The notes beneath the pieces were generated by a model. That model had not been told where the DNA came from, searched no databases, and saw nothing but the letters and a program-made list of their open reading frames with translations. The position numbers and the translations under genes were made by a program. From contig NZ_JAFKJN010000027.1 in the NCBI RefSeq assembly GCF_017305915.1, positions 1-64,000 on the forward strand: 64,000 nucleotides of DNA, given 5' to 3'. Each line of letters begins with the position of its first letter. Within the stretch, counting starts at the first letter, position 1. This DNA comes from Reyranella sp. (GTDB taxonomy: Bacteria > Pseudomonadota > Alphaproteobacteria > Reyranellales > Reyranellaceae). Below are positions 1 to 9,595 of the stretch, piece by piece.

Positions 1-123
1 AGCTCAGCAGACGCGTCTGGCAAACTTATGACGACATCGTCCAGGGTTGTTGCGACGCTTGGAACTGGCTCATCGCCGACACTGTCCGCCTCGCTTCGAT
101 CACTACCCGCGAATGGGCATCGG
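1..123. other. Unassigned window edge downstream of ybeY
   Basis: No gene can be supported here. On the minus strand an open frame without an ATG runs from inside ybeY to the window edge; the hemolysin/CorC gene often follows ybeY in related bacteria, but nothing in this short stretch confirms it. A 12-base palindrome lies at 8-19. Confidence 0.2.
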
Positions 124-562
124 TCAGAACTTAGGGCCGATGGTATAAGGGTCGGCGATCCCGAGCTTCTTCAGGATGCGCCGCTCCAGCGCCTCCATGC
201 GTTCGGCATCGGCATCGCTGGTCTCGTGATCGTAGCCCAGCAGATGCAGCGTGCCGTGCACGACGAGGTGCGCGACATGGTCGGAGGGAGTCTTCTTCTG
301 CTCGCGCGCCTCGCGCCACACGGTCTGGCGGGCCAGCACGATGTCGCCGAGGAACGATTTCTCGCCCGATGGATAGGACAGCACGTTGGTCGGCTTGTCC
401 TTCTTGCGGTCGCGCTCGTTGAGCGCCCGCACACGCCTGTCGTCGGACAACGCTATCGTCAGCGACCGCACCTTGGCGCCCAGCGCCGCGCGCGCGGCCT
501 TGCGGACCAGCCGCTCGACGCCGGGCAGGGCTTTGGCCCACGCCGCGTCGAGCAGGACGACG

Positions 563-1506
<944 letters not shown>

Positions 1507-1510
<4 letters not shown>

Positions 1511-2919
1511 GCGGCGACCCCGTAGCTACCGGTGACGATCTCGCCGGCCAGGCTGTTGGCATGGCCCTCGACGAGCCGCGCCTCGACGATGCTGCCGATC
1601 AGGCGCGGGTCGCCGTCGGCATAGACCGACTGCAGCCACGGCGTCTTGCCGATCAACTGGCCAGGCCGACGGCCCGGCTCGGCGAACAGCACCGGCACGG
1701 TCTGGCCGACCTTGGAGGCATTGAAGGCGCGCGCCTGGTCGCCGAGCAGCGCCTGGAGAGCATGCAGCCGCGCCGACTTCACCGTTTCCGGCACCTGGTC
1801 GTCCATCGCCGCCCCCGGCGTGCCAGGGCGGCGGCTGTACTTGAAGGAGAAGGCCGAGGCGAAGCCAACCTGCTCGACCAGTCCCATCGTGTCGTCGAAG
1901 TCCCTGTCGCTCTCGCCCGGGAAGCCGACGATGAAGTCGGACGACAGTGCGAGATCCGGCCGCGCCGTGCGCAGGCGATCGACGATGTCGAGGAAGAGAT
2001 CGCGGCCGTGGCGGCGGTTCATCGCCTCGAGGATGCGGTCGGAGCCCGACTGCACCGGCAGATGCAGGTACGGCACGAGCTGCGGCACCTCGCCGTGCGC
2101 GGCGATCAGATCGTCGTCCATGTCGCGCGGATGCGAGGTGGTGTAGCGCAGCCTCGCCACGCCCTCAATCTCGGCCAGCGCGTGGATCAGGCGGGCGAGC
2201 GACCAGGTCGAGCCGTCTTCCGCCTCGCCATGATAGGCGTTGACGTTCTGGCCAAGCAGCGTGATCTCGATCGCGCCTGCGGCAACGAGCTGGCGCGCTT
2301 CGCTCAGCACCTTGGCGGCCGGCCGCGAATACTCCGCGCCGCGCGTGTAGGGCACGACGCAGAAGGTGCAGAACTTGTCGCAGCCTTCCTGGATCGACAG
2401 GAAGGCCGAGCCGGCGCGCACGCCCTGCGGCGCCGGCAGGTGATCGAACTTGCTCTCGGCCGGAAAGTCGGTGTCGAGCACGCCGGCCCCCGGGAGCCGC
2501 TTGCCGGCCTTGAGGATCGCCGTCTTGCGCTCGGCCTCGGCCAGCAGCTGCGGCAAGCGGTGATAGGCCTGCGGGCCGACCACGATGTCGACCGCGGGCT
2601 GGCGTTTGGCGATCTCCTCGCCCTCGGCTTGCGCCACACAGCCGGCGACGGCGATGGTGAGGTCTCTGCCCTCGGCGCGGCGCTCCACCTTGAGGTCGCG
2701 CATGCGGCCCAATTCGGAATAGACCTTCTCCGAGGCGTGCTCGCGGATGTGGCAGGTGTTCAGCACCACCAGATCGGCCTGGTCCGGAGCGGGCGCGAGC
2801 GCATAGCCGAGCGGCCGCAGGACGTCGGCCATGCGGTCGGAATCGTAGACGTTCATCTGGCACCCGTAGGTGCGGATGAAGACGCGCTTGCGCTGTCCGT
2901 TGGAGCGGACGGTGGTCAT
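1507..2919 (-). CDS. miaB: tRNA-2-methylthio-N6-dimethylallyladenosine synthase MiaB
   Basis: A radical-SAM methylthiotransferase that adds the 2-methylthio group to i6A37 of tRNAs. The N-terminal UPF0004 domain has Cys20, Cys56 and Cys94 for one iron-sulfur cluster. The radical-SAM triad CDKFCTFC gives Cys180, Cys184 and Cys187. A C-terminal TRAM domain follows. I chose the ATG at 2919 (470 residues) because the conserved fold begins there (RVFIRTYGCQMN); an upstream in-frame ATG at 3003 would run into the plsC coding region and adds a tail with no family match. First gene of the miaB-phoH-ybeY run. Confidence 0.95.
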
Positions 2920-2965
2920 CGGTCTCCGGTTCTGAAACGGGCGGGTTCTATCAAAAGCCGGCCGG

Positions 2966-3775
2966 CTAGGCGAGTCGGGGCAAAAGCTCGTCGCGGCCGG
3001 CATTGGCGGCCTGGACGCCCAGCGACACCTGGCGGTAGCAGAACTCGGCGAGCTTCTTGCGGTCGCCGAGCTGGTCGATGTCGACCGGCGGGAAGAAGGT
3101 CACCACCGCCTCGGTCTCGCCGAGGCAGGTCATCTGCCAGAGGTGCGGCACCAGGTCGAGGTCGCCGAACCAGGCGAACAAGGGCCGCCAGTAGCGGCCG
3201 AGCGGAATGCCGTCGAGCCGGGTGTAGGCGATCGCCACCGGCTGCACCACGATCGGCTTGTCGTCGCGCCGCAGTTGCGCCACCCCGAACAAGGCGCTGC
3301 GGAACGGCAGCACGCGCGTGCCGTCGGTCGAGGTGCCCTCGGGGAACAGCATCAGGTTGTCGCCGGTGTTCAGCCGGCGCAGCATCTCGTCGCGGCTGGC
3401 GCTGGTCTTGCCCGAGGTGCGCTCGATGAAGATGGTGCGCTGCGCCTTGGCGAGCGTCGCGAAGAACGGCCAGGTGGCGACCTCGGCCTTGGCGACGAAG
3501 CTGCCCGGCACCAGCCCGCCCAGCACCTCGATGTCGAGATAGGAGACGTGGTTGCAGACGAACAGGGTCGGCGTGGTGCCCGAGCGCGTGCCGCGCACCC
3601 GCACGCGGATGCCCATGATGAAGCAGACCAGGCGGTGGTAGTAGACCGGCATCCAGCGGATCACCGGCCGGATGCGCAGCGCGGCCGCCAGCAGGTAGAT
3701 GGGCAGCGCGACGAGCGTCAGCGTGACGTAACTCAGCAGCCGGAAGGCGCCGCGCAGGGGAGACCCGATCCACAT
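2966..3775 (-). CDS. 1-acyl-sn-glycerol-3-phosphate acyltransferase (PlsC/OlsA family)
   Basis: A 269-residue membrane-associated acyltransferase. A hydrophobic N-terminal segment (residues 14-33) precedes the catalytic NHX4D motif (His76, Asp81) and the FPEGTS substrate motif (144-149). These are diagnostic of lysophosphatidic-acid type acyltransferases. The gene lies 12 bases after an OlsB-like gene on the same strand. In rhizobia that pairing (olsB-olsA) makes ornithine lipids, OlsA doing the second acylation. So it may be OlsA rather than the phospholipid PlsC; sequence alone does not separate the two. Confidence 0.9.
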   Translation of the reverse strand: MWIGSPLRGAFRLLSYVTLTLVALPIYLLAAALRIRPVIRWMPVYYHRLVCFIMGIRVRVRGTRSGTTPTLFVCNHVSYLDIEVLGGLVPGSFVAKAEVATWPFFATLAKAQRTIFIERTSGKTSASRDEMLRRLNTGDNLMLFPEGTSTDGTRVLPFRSALFGVAQLRRDDKPIVVQPVAIAYTRLDGIPLGRYWRPLFAWFGDLDLVPHLWQMTCLGETEAVVTFFPPVDIDQLGDRKKLAEFCYRQVSLGVQAANAGRDELLPRLA

Positions 3776-3787
3776 CGACGAGAGGAA

Positions 3788-4636
3788 TCAGTCCTTCTCG
3801 TTCACGCCGCGCTCGTAATGGCGCATGTACTTCTCGGTCACCAGCTCGGTCTTGACGATGACGAACACGTCGGTGGTGTTGAACTGCCCGTCGATCACCG
3901 CGCCGTCGCCGACATAGCCGCCGAGCCTGAGGTAGCCCTTGATCAGCGGCGGGACGCGCGCCATCGCCTTGCGTTGGTCGTAATCGTCGCGCGGCAGCAT
4001 CTCCATGTTGACGTAACGGCTCTCGACCGCGCGCACGCGGATCTCCGGCGGCGCGAGATGGTGATGGTAGAGATAGCTCATCGCCTGCGCGTGCTGCTGC
4101 GGATCGGTGCCCGGGAAGCTCGCACAGCCGAACATCGCCTGGACGTTGTAGTGGTAGGCGTAGAGCGCGATGCCCCGCCACAGCATCTGCATGGTCGCGG
4201 TGTTGCGCGCGTCCTTGGCGATGCAGGAACGGCCGGCCTCCAGCACCTCGCCCGGGAAGTCGACCATCTTCTGCACGTCGTACTCGGCCGACGAATAGAA
4301 ACGTCCCCTCTTCGCCGCGTGCTCGCGGCGGATCAGGCGATAGGTGCCGACGATGCCCTCCGGGCCCTCGCCGCGGCGGCGGTCGAGCACCAGCAGGTGG
4401 TCGCAGATCTGGTCGTAGGCGTCGAAGTCGCGACGCAGCCGCGCCGTCTCGGGCGACGGCTGCGCCTTCATTTCCTCGTAGAACACGCGATAGCGCAAGG
4501 CTTGTGCCGCGTCGATCTCCTCGGCCGTCTTGGCGAGACGGACCTCGAAGTCGCCGGCGACGACCTTGACGATTTCCCGGTTGGAAATCGGCGGGCCTAG
4601 AAGCTCGGCTTCACTGTCAGCACGGTCAATGCGCAT
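3788..4636 (-). CDS. olsB: OlsB-like N-acyltransferase (ornithine lipid synthesis)
   Basis: A 282-residue GNAT-fold protein of the COG3176 group (putative hemolysin/OlsB). The hallmark segments are an early YRVFYEEM stretch, the GIVGTYRLI strand and an AGRSCIAKDAR motif. OlsB transfers a 3-hydroxyacyl group from acyl-ACP to the alpha-amino group of ornithine, making lyso-ornithine lipid. The immediately downstream acyltransferase could add the second acyl chain. No signal peptide is present, consistent with a cytoplasmic or membrane-peripheral enzyme. Ornithine lipids often replace phospholipids under phosphate limitation, but no Pho box was identified. Confidence 0.8.
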   Translation of the reverse strand: MRIDRADSEAELLGPPISNREIVKVVAGDFEVRLAKTAEEIDAAQALRYRVFYEEMKAQPSPETARLRRDFDAYDQICDHLLVLDRRRGEGPEGIVGTYRLIRREHAAKRGRFYSSAEYDVQKMVDFPGEVLEAGRSCIAKDARNTATMQMLWRGIALYAYHYNVQAMFGCASFPGTDPQQHAQAMSYLYHHHLAPPEIRVRAVESRYVNMEMLPRDDYDQRKAMARVPPLIKGYLRLGGYVGDGAVIDGQFNTTDVFVIVKTELVTEKYMRHYERGVNEKD

Positions 4637-4702
4637 GTTCCATCCGCAAGGGAGCCGCCCCGATCATCCGGCCATTATCGGGCCGGCACCAAGGCCGTCC
4701 AC

Positions 4703-5140
4703 TCATTTCTGCCGGTCGTTTTTGCCGTCCAGAGGCACGCCGAACAGCTCCAGGCGATGGCCGACCAGCCGGTAACCGGCCTTTTCGGCGATCCTGCGCT
4801 GCAGCTCCTCGATCTCGTCGTTGTGGAATTCAACGACCTTGCCGCTCTGGATGTCGATCAGGTGATCGTGGTGCTCGCTCGGCGTCTCCTCGTAGCGGGC
4901 GCGGCCGTCGCCGAAATCGTGCTTGGCGAGGATGCCTGCCTCTTCGAACAGTCGCACCGTGCGGTAGACCGTGGCGATCGAGATGTTGGGATCGACCGCG
5001 ACGGCGCGCTTGTGCAGCGCCTCGACATCGGGATGGTCATGCGAGTCGGAGAGCACGCGCGCGATGACGCGGCGCTGGTCGGTCATCTTGAGGCCGCGTT
5101 CTGCGCAGATCGCTTCGAGCTTGGACTTCTGATCAGGCAT
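4703..5140 (-). CDS. fur: Fur-family metal-responsive transcriptional regulator
   Basis: A 145-residue Fur-family repressor. A winged helix covers about residues 15-85, with the recognition segment SIATVYRTVRLFEEAG. The metal-binding HHDHLID motif follows (His90, His91, His93). The C-terminal CXXC zinc pairs of enterobacterial Fur are absent, as in many alphaproteobacterial Fur/Mur proteins, so it may sense iron or manganese. It lacks the heme-regulatory motif of Irr. I placed the start at the ATG at 5140, because longer readings overlap the divergent tusA-like gene. The 46-base gap to that gene must hold both promoters. Confidence 0.9.
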   Translation of the reverse strand: MPDQKSKLEAICAERGLKMTDQRRVIARVLSDSHDHPDVEALHKRAVAVDPNISIATVYRTVRLFEEAGILAKHDFGDGRARYEETPSEHHDHLIDIQSGKVVEFHNDEIEELQRRIAEKAGYRLVGHRLELFGVPLDGKNDRQK

Positions 5141-5186
5141 CTCGGCGCACCCTACACCGCTTGGCGAACGGGGTATAGTTGCCGGC

Positions 5187-5441
5187 ATGAAAGCGGCCGA
5201 CCCGACGCCCACGGAGACCCCCACCGAGACCATCGACATCACCGGCGAGGTCTGCCCGATGACCTTCGTGCGCACCAAGCTCAAGCTCGAGCGCATGCAG
5301 CCCGGCGAGGTGCTCTCGGTCCGTCTGCGCGGCGAGGAGCCGTTGCGCAACGTGCCGCGCGCGGCGCGTGACGAGGGACACATCATTTTGGGCATCGTAC
5401 CCGACGGCAATGACCATATCGTGACTATCCGCCATCGTTGA
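5187..5441 (+). CDS. TusA-family sulfurtransferase
   Basis: An 84-residue SirA/TusA/YedF-family protein. The signature CPMTFVRTKLKLE carries the sulfur-accepting Cys-Pro pair (Cys23, Pro24). Family members relay persulfide sulfur for tRNA thiolation, molybdenum cofactor or other pathways. The gene is divergent from fur. Its last 17 bases overlap the 3' end of the convergent rimI, an arrangement that makes antisense interference possible. Which sulfur pathway it serves cannot be told from the sequence. Confidence 0.9.
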   Translation: MKAADPTPTETPTETIDITGEVCPMTFVRTKLKLERMQPGEVLSVRLRGEEPLRNVPRAARDEGHIILGIVPDGNDHIVTIRHR

Positions 5442-5901
5442 GAAGCAGTCTCAAAATCAAGGCGTCGGCAACGCCGCGATGGCGCTGGTAGTAGCCGAGC
5501 CGCCGGCCGACTTCCGTGAAGCCCGCCTGTGCATAAAGCGAAAGCGCCGGCGGATTATCCACGCCGACCTCGAGGAAAAGCACGCGCGCGCCGTGCTCGC
5601 GCACCCGCTCGATGACCGCGTCGAGCAGCGCACGCGCGACGCCCCGCCGGCGATGCGCGGCATCGACCGCGATGGTCAGCAACTCTGCCTCATCGACGGT
5701 GGTGCGCCACAGCGCGATGCCGGCATCCTCGCCGTCGACCAGCAGGAAGAAGCCGCCGGCAGTCGATGACGCCAGCAGCTCGGCCATGTCCTGGCGTGTC
5801 CAGGGCCGCTCGCCGAGGGCCGCGAAGGCCGAGCGATGCAGGCGCGCCGCGCGATCGAGATCGAGGGCACCGATCGGCCTCACCATGAAACGACCGTTCA
5901 T
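5425..5901 (-). CDS. rimI: Ribosomal protein S18-alanine N-acetyltransferase RimI
   Basis: A 158-residue GNAT acetyltransferase. The acetyl-CoA binding motif RRRGVA lies at residues 84-89, and a conserved NPPALSLYAQAGF segment follows, typical of RimI. Its ATG abuts the tsaB stop codon directly, and the tsaB-rimI pair is a common arrangement, which is why RimI is preferred over a generic GNAT. A second ATG at residue 6 is a possible alternative start. The 3' end overlaps the convergent tusA-like gene. Confidence 0.88.
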   Translation of the reverse strand: MNGRFMVRPIGALDLDRAARLHRSAFAALGERPWTRQDMAELLASSTAGGFFLLVDGEDAGIALWRTTVDEAELLTIAVDAAHRRRGVARALLDAVIERVREHGARVLFLEVGVDNPPALSLYAQAGFTEVGRRLGYYQRHRGVADALILRLLLNDGG

Positions 5902-6561
5902 TCAGCCGGTCTCGACCGTGCGCCGCGTGCCGTCGGGCGCGGTGACGTTGACGCCGCGCAGGTACAGCGGCCGCGGCAGCCCCTCCGTGCGATTGCGCAC
6001 ACGCCAGGCGTCGATGCCATCCGCCATGGCAACGCGCGCCATCAGGGCGGGATCGGGCAAGGCCTGTTGCGCCACGGCATCGGGCAACAGCGGCGCCAGG
6101 GTCTCGGCCTGGGGCCCGACGATGCGGCACGGTTTGCCGGCGAGCCTGGCCGCCAGCGCTTCGGTGGACGCGACGAACGGCGCGCCATCGATCGCGCAGA
6201 ACCAGTCGCCGAGATGCGTGTCGATGGCTGCGACCGCGAGACGGCCATCCTGCGGTGCCGCCGCGAGGAGAGCCGCCGTGGTGGTGAGTCCGGCCAACGG
6301 GATGTCGAGCGCCAAAGCCAGGCCACGCGCCGCCGCGAGACCGACGCGCACACCGGTGAAGCTGCCCGGCCCGACCGTAACGGCAATCAGCGACAGCGCG
6401 TGGCGATCGACAGCCGCCTCCTCCAACGCGCGCGCGATGGCCGGCAGCAGGGTCGCGGCCTGGCCGCGCCCCGCCTCCCGGCGCTCGGCGAGCGCCGCGC
6501 CGTCGCGCACCACGGCGACGGCAAGTCCGCTGATCGCGCAATCGAAGGCGAGGACGGTCAT
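5902..6561 (-). CDS. tsaB: tRNA threonylcarbamoyladenosine synthesis protein TsaB
   Basis: A 219-residue ASKHA-fold protein that partners TsaD and TsaE to make t6A37 on tRNAs reading ANN codons. The TsaB signature GPGSFTG is at residues 64-70, followed by VRVGLAAARGLAL. I start it at the ATG at 6561, where the conserved first strand (MTVLAFDCA) begins; an ATG ten codons upstream is possible. It is co-oriented with and abuts rimI. tsaD and tsaE are not in the window. Confidence 0.93.
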   Translation of the reverse strand: MTVLAFDCAISGLAVAVVRDGAALAERREAGRGQAATLLPAIARALEEAAVDRHALSLIAVTVGPGSFTGVRVGLAAARGLALALDIPLAGLTTTAALLAAAPQDGRLAVAAIDTHLGDWFCAIDGAPFVASTEALAARLAGKPCRIVGPQAETLAPLLPDAVAQQALPDPALMARVAMADGIDAWRVRNRTEGLPRPLYLRGVNVTAPDGTRRTVETG

Positions 6562-6600
6562 CCGCTGGCGCTCGCCGAAACGGCTGGGCATTGTTGAATC

Positions 6601-7155
6601 ATGAAGCTCGACCTGGTTGAGATCGCCCCGCCCGTCTTCGATGCCGACGTGACACTGGCCTACGCGACCGCCGACAATCTAACCGGCCAGCCGGTCTATC
6701 GGAAAGCCGAATGCTTCCTGCACCGCGAGGCGGCGGAGAAGCTGCAGACCGCGATCGACTTGGCGCGGCCGCTCGGCCTGCGCCTGCGCATCTTCGACGC
6801 GCTGCGGCCGGTCGAGGCGCAGTGGAAGCTGTGGAACTTCAATCCCGATCCGGAGTTCCTCGCCGACCCGCGGCGCGGCTCGCCGCATTCGCGCGGCGTC
6901 GCGGTCGACCTCACCCTGCTCGCGGACGGGCGGGAGCTCGACATGGGCACCGGCTTCGACGCCTTCACGCCGCTGTCTCACCATGGCCGCACCGATGTGC
7001 CGGCCGAGGCGCAGCGCAATCGCCTGCTGCTGATGGGGCTCATGACGGCGGCGGGCTGGGACTTCTATCGCAACGAGTGGTGGCACTATCAGCTGTTCGA
7101 CGCGCGGCGCTATCCGCTGATCAGCGACGCCGACCTGCCGCGGGAGATGATGTAG
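6601..7155 (+). CDS. ddpX: D-alanyl-D-alanine dipeptidase (VanX/DdpX family)
   Basis: A 184-residue zinc dipeptidase of the peptidase M15D family, which splits D-Ala-D-Ala. The motifs are DALRP with the transition-state arginine (Arg69), SPHSRGVAVD (94-103; zinc ligands His96 and Asp103) and EWWH (159-162; general base Glu159, zinc ligand His162). No signal peptide is seen, so it is probably cytoplasmic and recycles peptidoglycan dipeptide, not a vancomycin-resistance determinant: no vanH, vanA or vanS-like gene is nearby. Divergent from tsaB across 39 bases. Confidence 0.92.
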   Translation: MKLDLVEIAPPVFDADVTLAYATADNLTGQPVYRKAECFLHREAAEKLQTAIDLARPLGLRLRIFDALRPVEAQWKLWNFNPDPEFLADPRRGSPHSRGVAVDLTLLADGRELDMGTGFDAFTPLSHHGRTDVPAEAQRNRLLLMGLMTAAGWDFYRNEWWHYQLFDARRYPLISDADLPREMM

Positions 7156-7158
7156 GCA

Positions 7159-8250
7159 TCAGAACGACAGCTTCGCCTTGTCGAAGTCGGTGAGCTTGTC
7201 CTCGCGCATCACCTGGCGCACGAAGCCGACATACTGCTGGCCGAGCTCCGAGTAGCGCAGCAGCTGGCCGATCAGGCGATAGCCGTCGGGCGTCTCGCCG
7301 CGCGCGCGCATCGACGCGCGCTCGGTGCGGAAGGCGCTGTAGGCGGCGTGCGTGTTGAGGTTGGAGACATAGGCGTCGGCCGCGTCACCGACATTGGCGA
7401 AGGGCTGCGGCATGCCGGTTCCGGGTTTCCATGACACGCTCACGGCATGACGGCCGCCGGCCTGGATCTGGCCGAACAGGGCATTGCCGGTGCGGGCGGC
7501 GAACGAGGTGCCCCAGCCTGACTCGATGCCGGCCTGAGCGATCGCCATCGACGGCGGCACGACATCGACGCGCTTCAGCAGCTCGTCGAGCTTGTCGGCA
7601 CTGCCGTCGTAGCGGTCGGCGAGCTGCTCCAGCCAGGCGCGCTCGAACGTGGTCAGGCCGACCGGGCTCTGCAGCTTGTCGCGCAGGAAGAGGAGCTGCT
7701 CGCGCTCGGCCACCACACGCTGGTTGACCTCGAGGATCACCGGCAGCAGCGCGGTGATGAACAGCGCCTTGCGCTCGGCGCCTTCCTTATTGTTGAGATC
7801 GTCGGGCACGCGCTCGACCTTGAGCGGCGGCACCGGATCGCCCTGGCGCACATCGGTCAGGGTGTAGGACGCCTCGCGGAAGAAGCCGGCGAGCTCGTCG
7901 GCGGTCTTCGGATTGATCGCCTTGACCTGGATCTGGCGGCGCACGGCATTGCCGGGAGCGGCGAAGCGGCCATGGCCGCCCGCGATCTCGCGGGCGCTGA
8001 CCGGCACCGTATCCTCGACCTCGATCTCGTGGCGCACGAAGGTCAGCATCGGGTCGGGGGACGCCGCGGCCGCGACCGGCCGGGTCTCCGCCGCCGCCGG
8101 CGGGATCACGTTGAAGGCCAGCATCTGGCCGGTGCTCATCTCGGGGAAGGGCTGCTGCAGGCCGATGCCCGCGACCAGGACGGCAGACCACACGATCGGG
8201 AAGGCGTAGGCGCGCCCGGCTTCGACAGCAGGCCTGACCGGAAATCCCAT
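7159..8250 (-). CDS. Bax-like mannosyl-glycoprotein endo-beta-N-acetylglucosaminidase domain protein
   Basis: A 363-residue protein with an N-terminal hydrophobic anchor (about residues 15-32) and a C-terminal glucosaminidase domain of the COG2992 (Bax) type. The catalytic segment IAQAGIESGWGTSF places the presumed acid at Glu243. It is likely a periplasmic, membrane-anchored peptidoglycan hydrolase. I chose the ATG at 8250 because the hydrophobic anchor follows it directly. It converges with ddpX with three bases between the stop codons. Substrate is inferred from the family only. Confidence 0.82.
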   Translation of the reverse strand: MGFPVRPAVEAGRAYAFPIVWSAVLVAGIGLQQPFPEMSTGQMLAFNVIPPAAAETRPVAAAASPDPMLTFVRHEIEVEDTVPVSAREIAGGHGRFAAPGNAVRRQIQVKAINPKTADELAGFFREASYTLTDVRQGDPVPPLKVERVPDDLNNKEGAERKALFITALLPVILEVNQRVVAEREQLLFLRDKLQSPVGLTTFERAWLEQLADRYDGSADKLDELLKRVDVVPPSMAIAQAGIESGWGTSFAARTGNALFGQIQAGGRHAVSVSWKPGTGMPQPFANVGDAADAYVSNLNTHAAYSAFRTERASMRARGETPDGYRLIGQLLRYSELGQQYVGFVRQVMREDKLTDFDKAKLSF

Positions 8251-8355
8251 GAGCTTACTCCCCCAGTTGTCGAGACAAACGACGAACTGCTCGCGGCCCC
8301 ACACGGCCGACGACGACAAATCCCGACGCTGACGCTTAATAAAAGGCGAGGCGGC

Positions 8356-8904
8356 CTACTGGGCCGCCTGCACTTCCACCACTTCCGGCACGTAGTGCTT
8401 GAGAAGATTCTCGATGCCCATCTTGAGCGTGGCGGTCGAGCTCGGGCAGCCCGAGCACGAACCCTGCATGTGCAGGTAGACCACGCCGTCGCGGAAATCC
8501 TGGAACACGATATCGCCGCCATCCTGGGCAACGGCCGGCCGGACCCGCGTCTCGAGCAAGTCCTTGATCTGGGCAACCACCTCGTCGTCCTCGGCGGCGG
8601 CCTCGGTGACCTGTGCTTCGGACGCCACCACCGGCTCGCCGGAGGTGTAGTGCTCCATGATACCGCCCAGGATCGAGGGCTTCAGGATCTGCCAATCCTT
8701 GTCGGCGGCTTTGGTGACGGTAACGAAGTCGGAGCCGAAGAACACGCGCTCCACGCCTTCGATCGCGAACAGCCGCTTGGCCAGCGGCGAGGTCGTGGCC
8801 GCGCCGGCATCGGCGAAGTCCAGCGTGCCCTTGTCCATCACCACCCGGCCCGGAAGGAACTTCAGGGTCGAGGGGTTCGGGGTCTGCTCGGTTTGGATGA
8901 ACAT
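8356..8904 (-). CDS. nfuA: Fe-S scaffold protein NfuA/NifU-like
   Basis: A 182-residue protein with an N-terminal Nfu domain (starting MFIQTEQTPNPSTLKF, about 1-90), an acidic linker and a C-terminal NifU domain. The cluster-binding motif is CSGC (Cys150, Cys153). Nfu proteins carry 4Fe-4S clusters to target apo-enzymes; MiaB in this same window is a known kind of client. The upstream 200 bases are strikingly AT-rich compared with the surroundings and probably hold its promoter. Confidence 0.93.
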   Translation of the reverse strand: MFIQTEQTPNPSTLKFLPGRVVMDKGTLDFADAGAATTSPLAKRLFAIEGVERVFFGSDFVTVTKAADKDWQILKPSILGGIMEHYTSGEPVVASEAQVTEAAAEDDEVVAQIKDLLETRVRPAVAQDGGDIVFQDFRDGVVYLHMQGSCSGCPSSTATLKMGIENLLKHYVPEVVEVQAAQ

Positions 8905-9101
8905 GATGCTTCCGAGCTAAGAACCGCACCGAAAGCGATCAAGGGATATTTTTGAGACGAGGGGAAATATATTATGGAAATTTAAATTATGTTACATTTG
9001 TTTCAGAGAGTTGGGCGATTCGACGGACATAGATCACCATCTGCACTGCCCGCCGCAAAGAATCGTTTCCCGCAACCGAGGTCCAAAACGTCGCAGGAAA
9101 A
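8905..9101. promoter_or_regulatory. AT-rich intergenic stretch upstream of nfuA
   Basis: This stretch separates the uspA stop from the nfuA start, both on the minus strand. Bases 8945-9005 are very AT-rich in a GC-rich chromosome, with runs such as AAATATATTATGG and AAATTTAAATTATG. That is expected for a strong promoter or an upstream activating element for nfuA. I see no clean repressor palindrome and no convincing gene. Confidence 0.4.
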
Positions 9102-9578
9102 TCAGGAAATAGCGTCGATCTCCGCCTCCGACAAGGCGCCCGGCACGATGGTCAGCGGGATACGCAGGCCGCTGCCGGCGCGGGTGAAGGCGGTGACCAG
9201 CGGCCCCGGCCCCTCGCGGCCCGAGGACGCGCCGAGCACCAGCACGCAGATCGAATGGTCCTCGTTCACGAGCTTGATCAGCTCGTCGCGGCTCTTGCCT
9301 TCGCGGATGTAGATCGACGGCGGCTGGCCGGTCAGGTCGGCCGCGACGTCGGCGTAGCGCGCCACCGCCTGCTCGGCCTCCTGCCGCGCCTCATCGCGCA
9401 TCAGGTCGGCGACGCCGCCCCAGGTCTGGCCCTCTGGCGGCGGCATGACATAGAGCAGCGCCACCCGGCCGCCGGTCCGCTTGGCCCGGCGGCAGGCATA
9501 GCGCAGCGCGTTGCGCAGCTCCGGGCTCTCGTCGACCACCACCAGGAAAACGCGCTCGGTGATCTTGATCTCGGCCAT
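9102..9578 (-). CDS. Universal stress protein (UspA family)
   Basis: A 158-residue single-domain Usp. The first strand is VFLVVVDESPELRNALRYA and the C-terminal nucleotide-binding region reads VLVLGASSGREGPGPLVTAF, close to the ATP-binding Usp pattern. I chose the ATG at 9578, 17 bases after the TIGR02186 gene. Its role is unknown beyond stress-linked nucleotide binding. It is the last member of a four-gene minus-strand run with a TauE-like permease. Confidence 0.88.
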   Translation of the reverse strand: MAEIKITERVFLVVVDESPELRNALRYACRRAKRTGGRVALLYVMPPPEGQTWGGVADLMRDEARQEAEQAVARYADVAADLTGQPPSIYIREGKSRDELIKLVNEDHSICVLVLGASSGREGPGPLVTAFTRAGSGLRIPLTIVPGALSEAEIDAIS

Positions 9579-9595
9579 GTCTCCTCCCCGGTCGC

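Noticed and set aside
2920..3003. Longer MiaB start at 3003
   Set aside because: It overlaps the plsC 3' end and adds residues unlike any MiaB.
6601..7155. VanX-type vancomycin resistance
   Set aside because: No vanH, vanA or vanRS-like genes nearby, and stand-alone dipeptidases are common in Gram-negatives.
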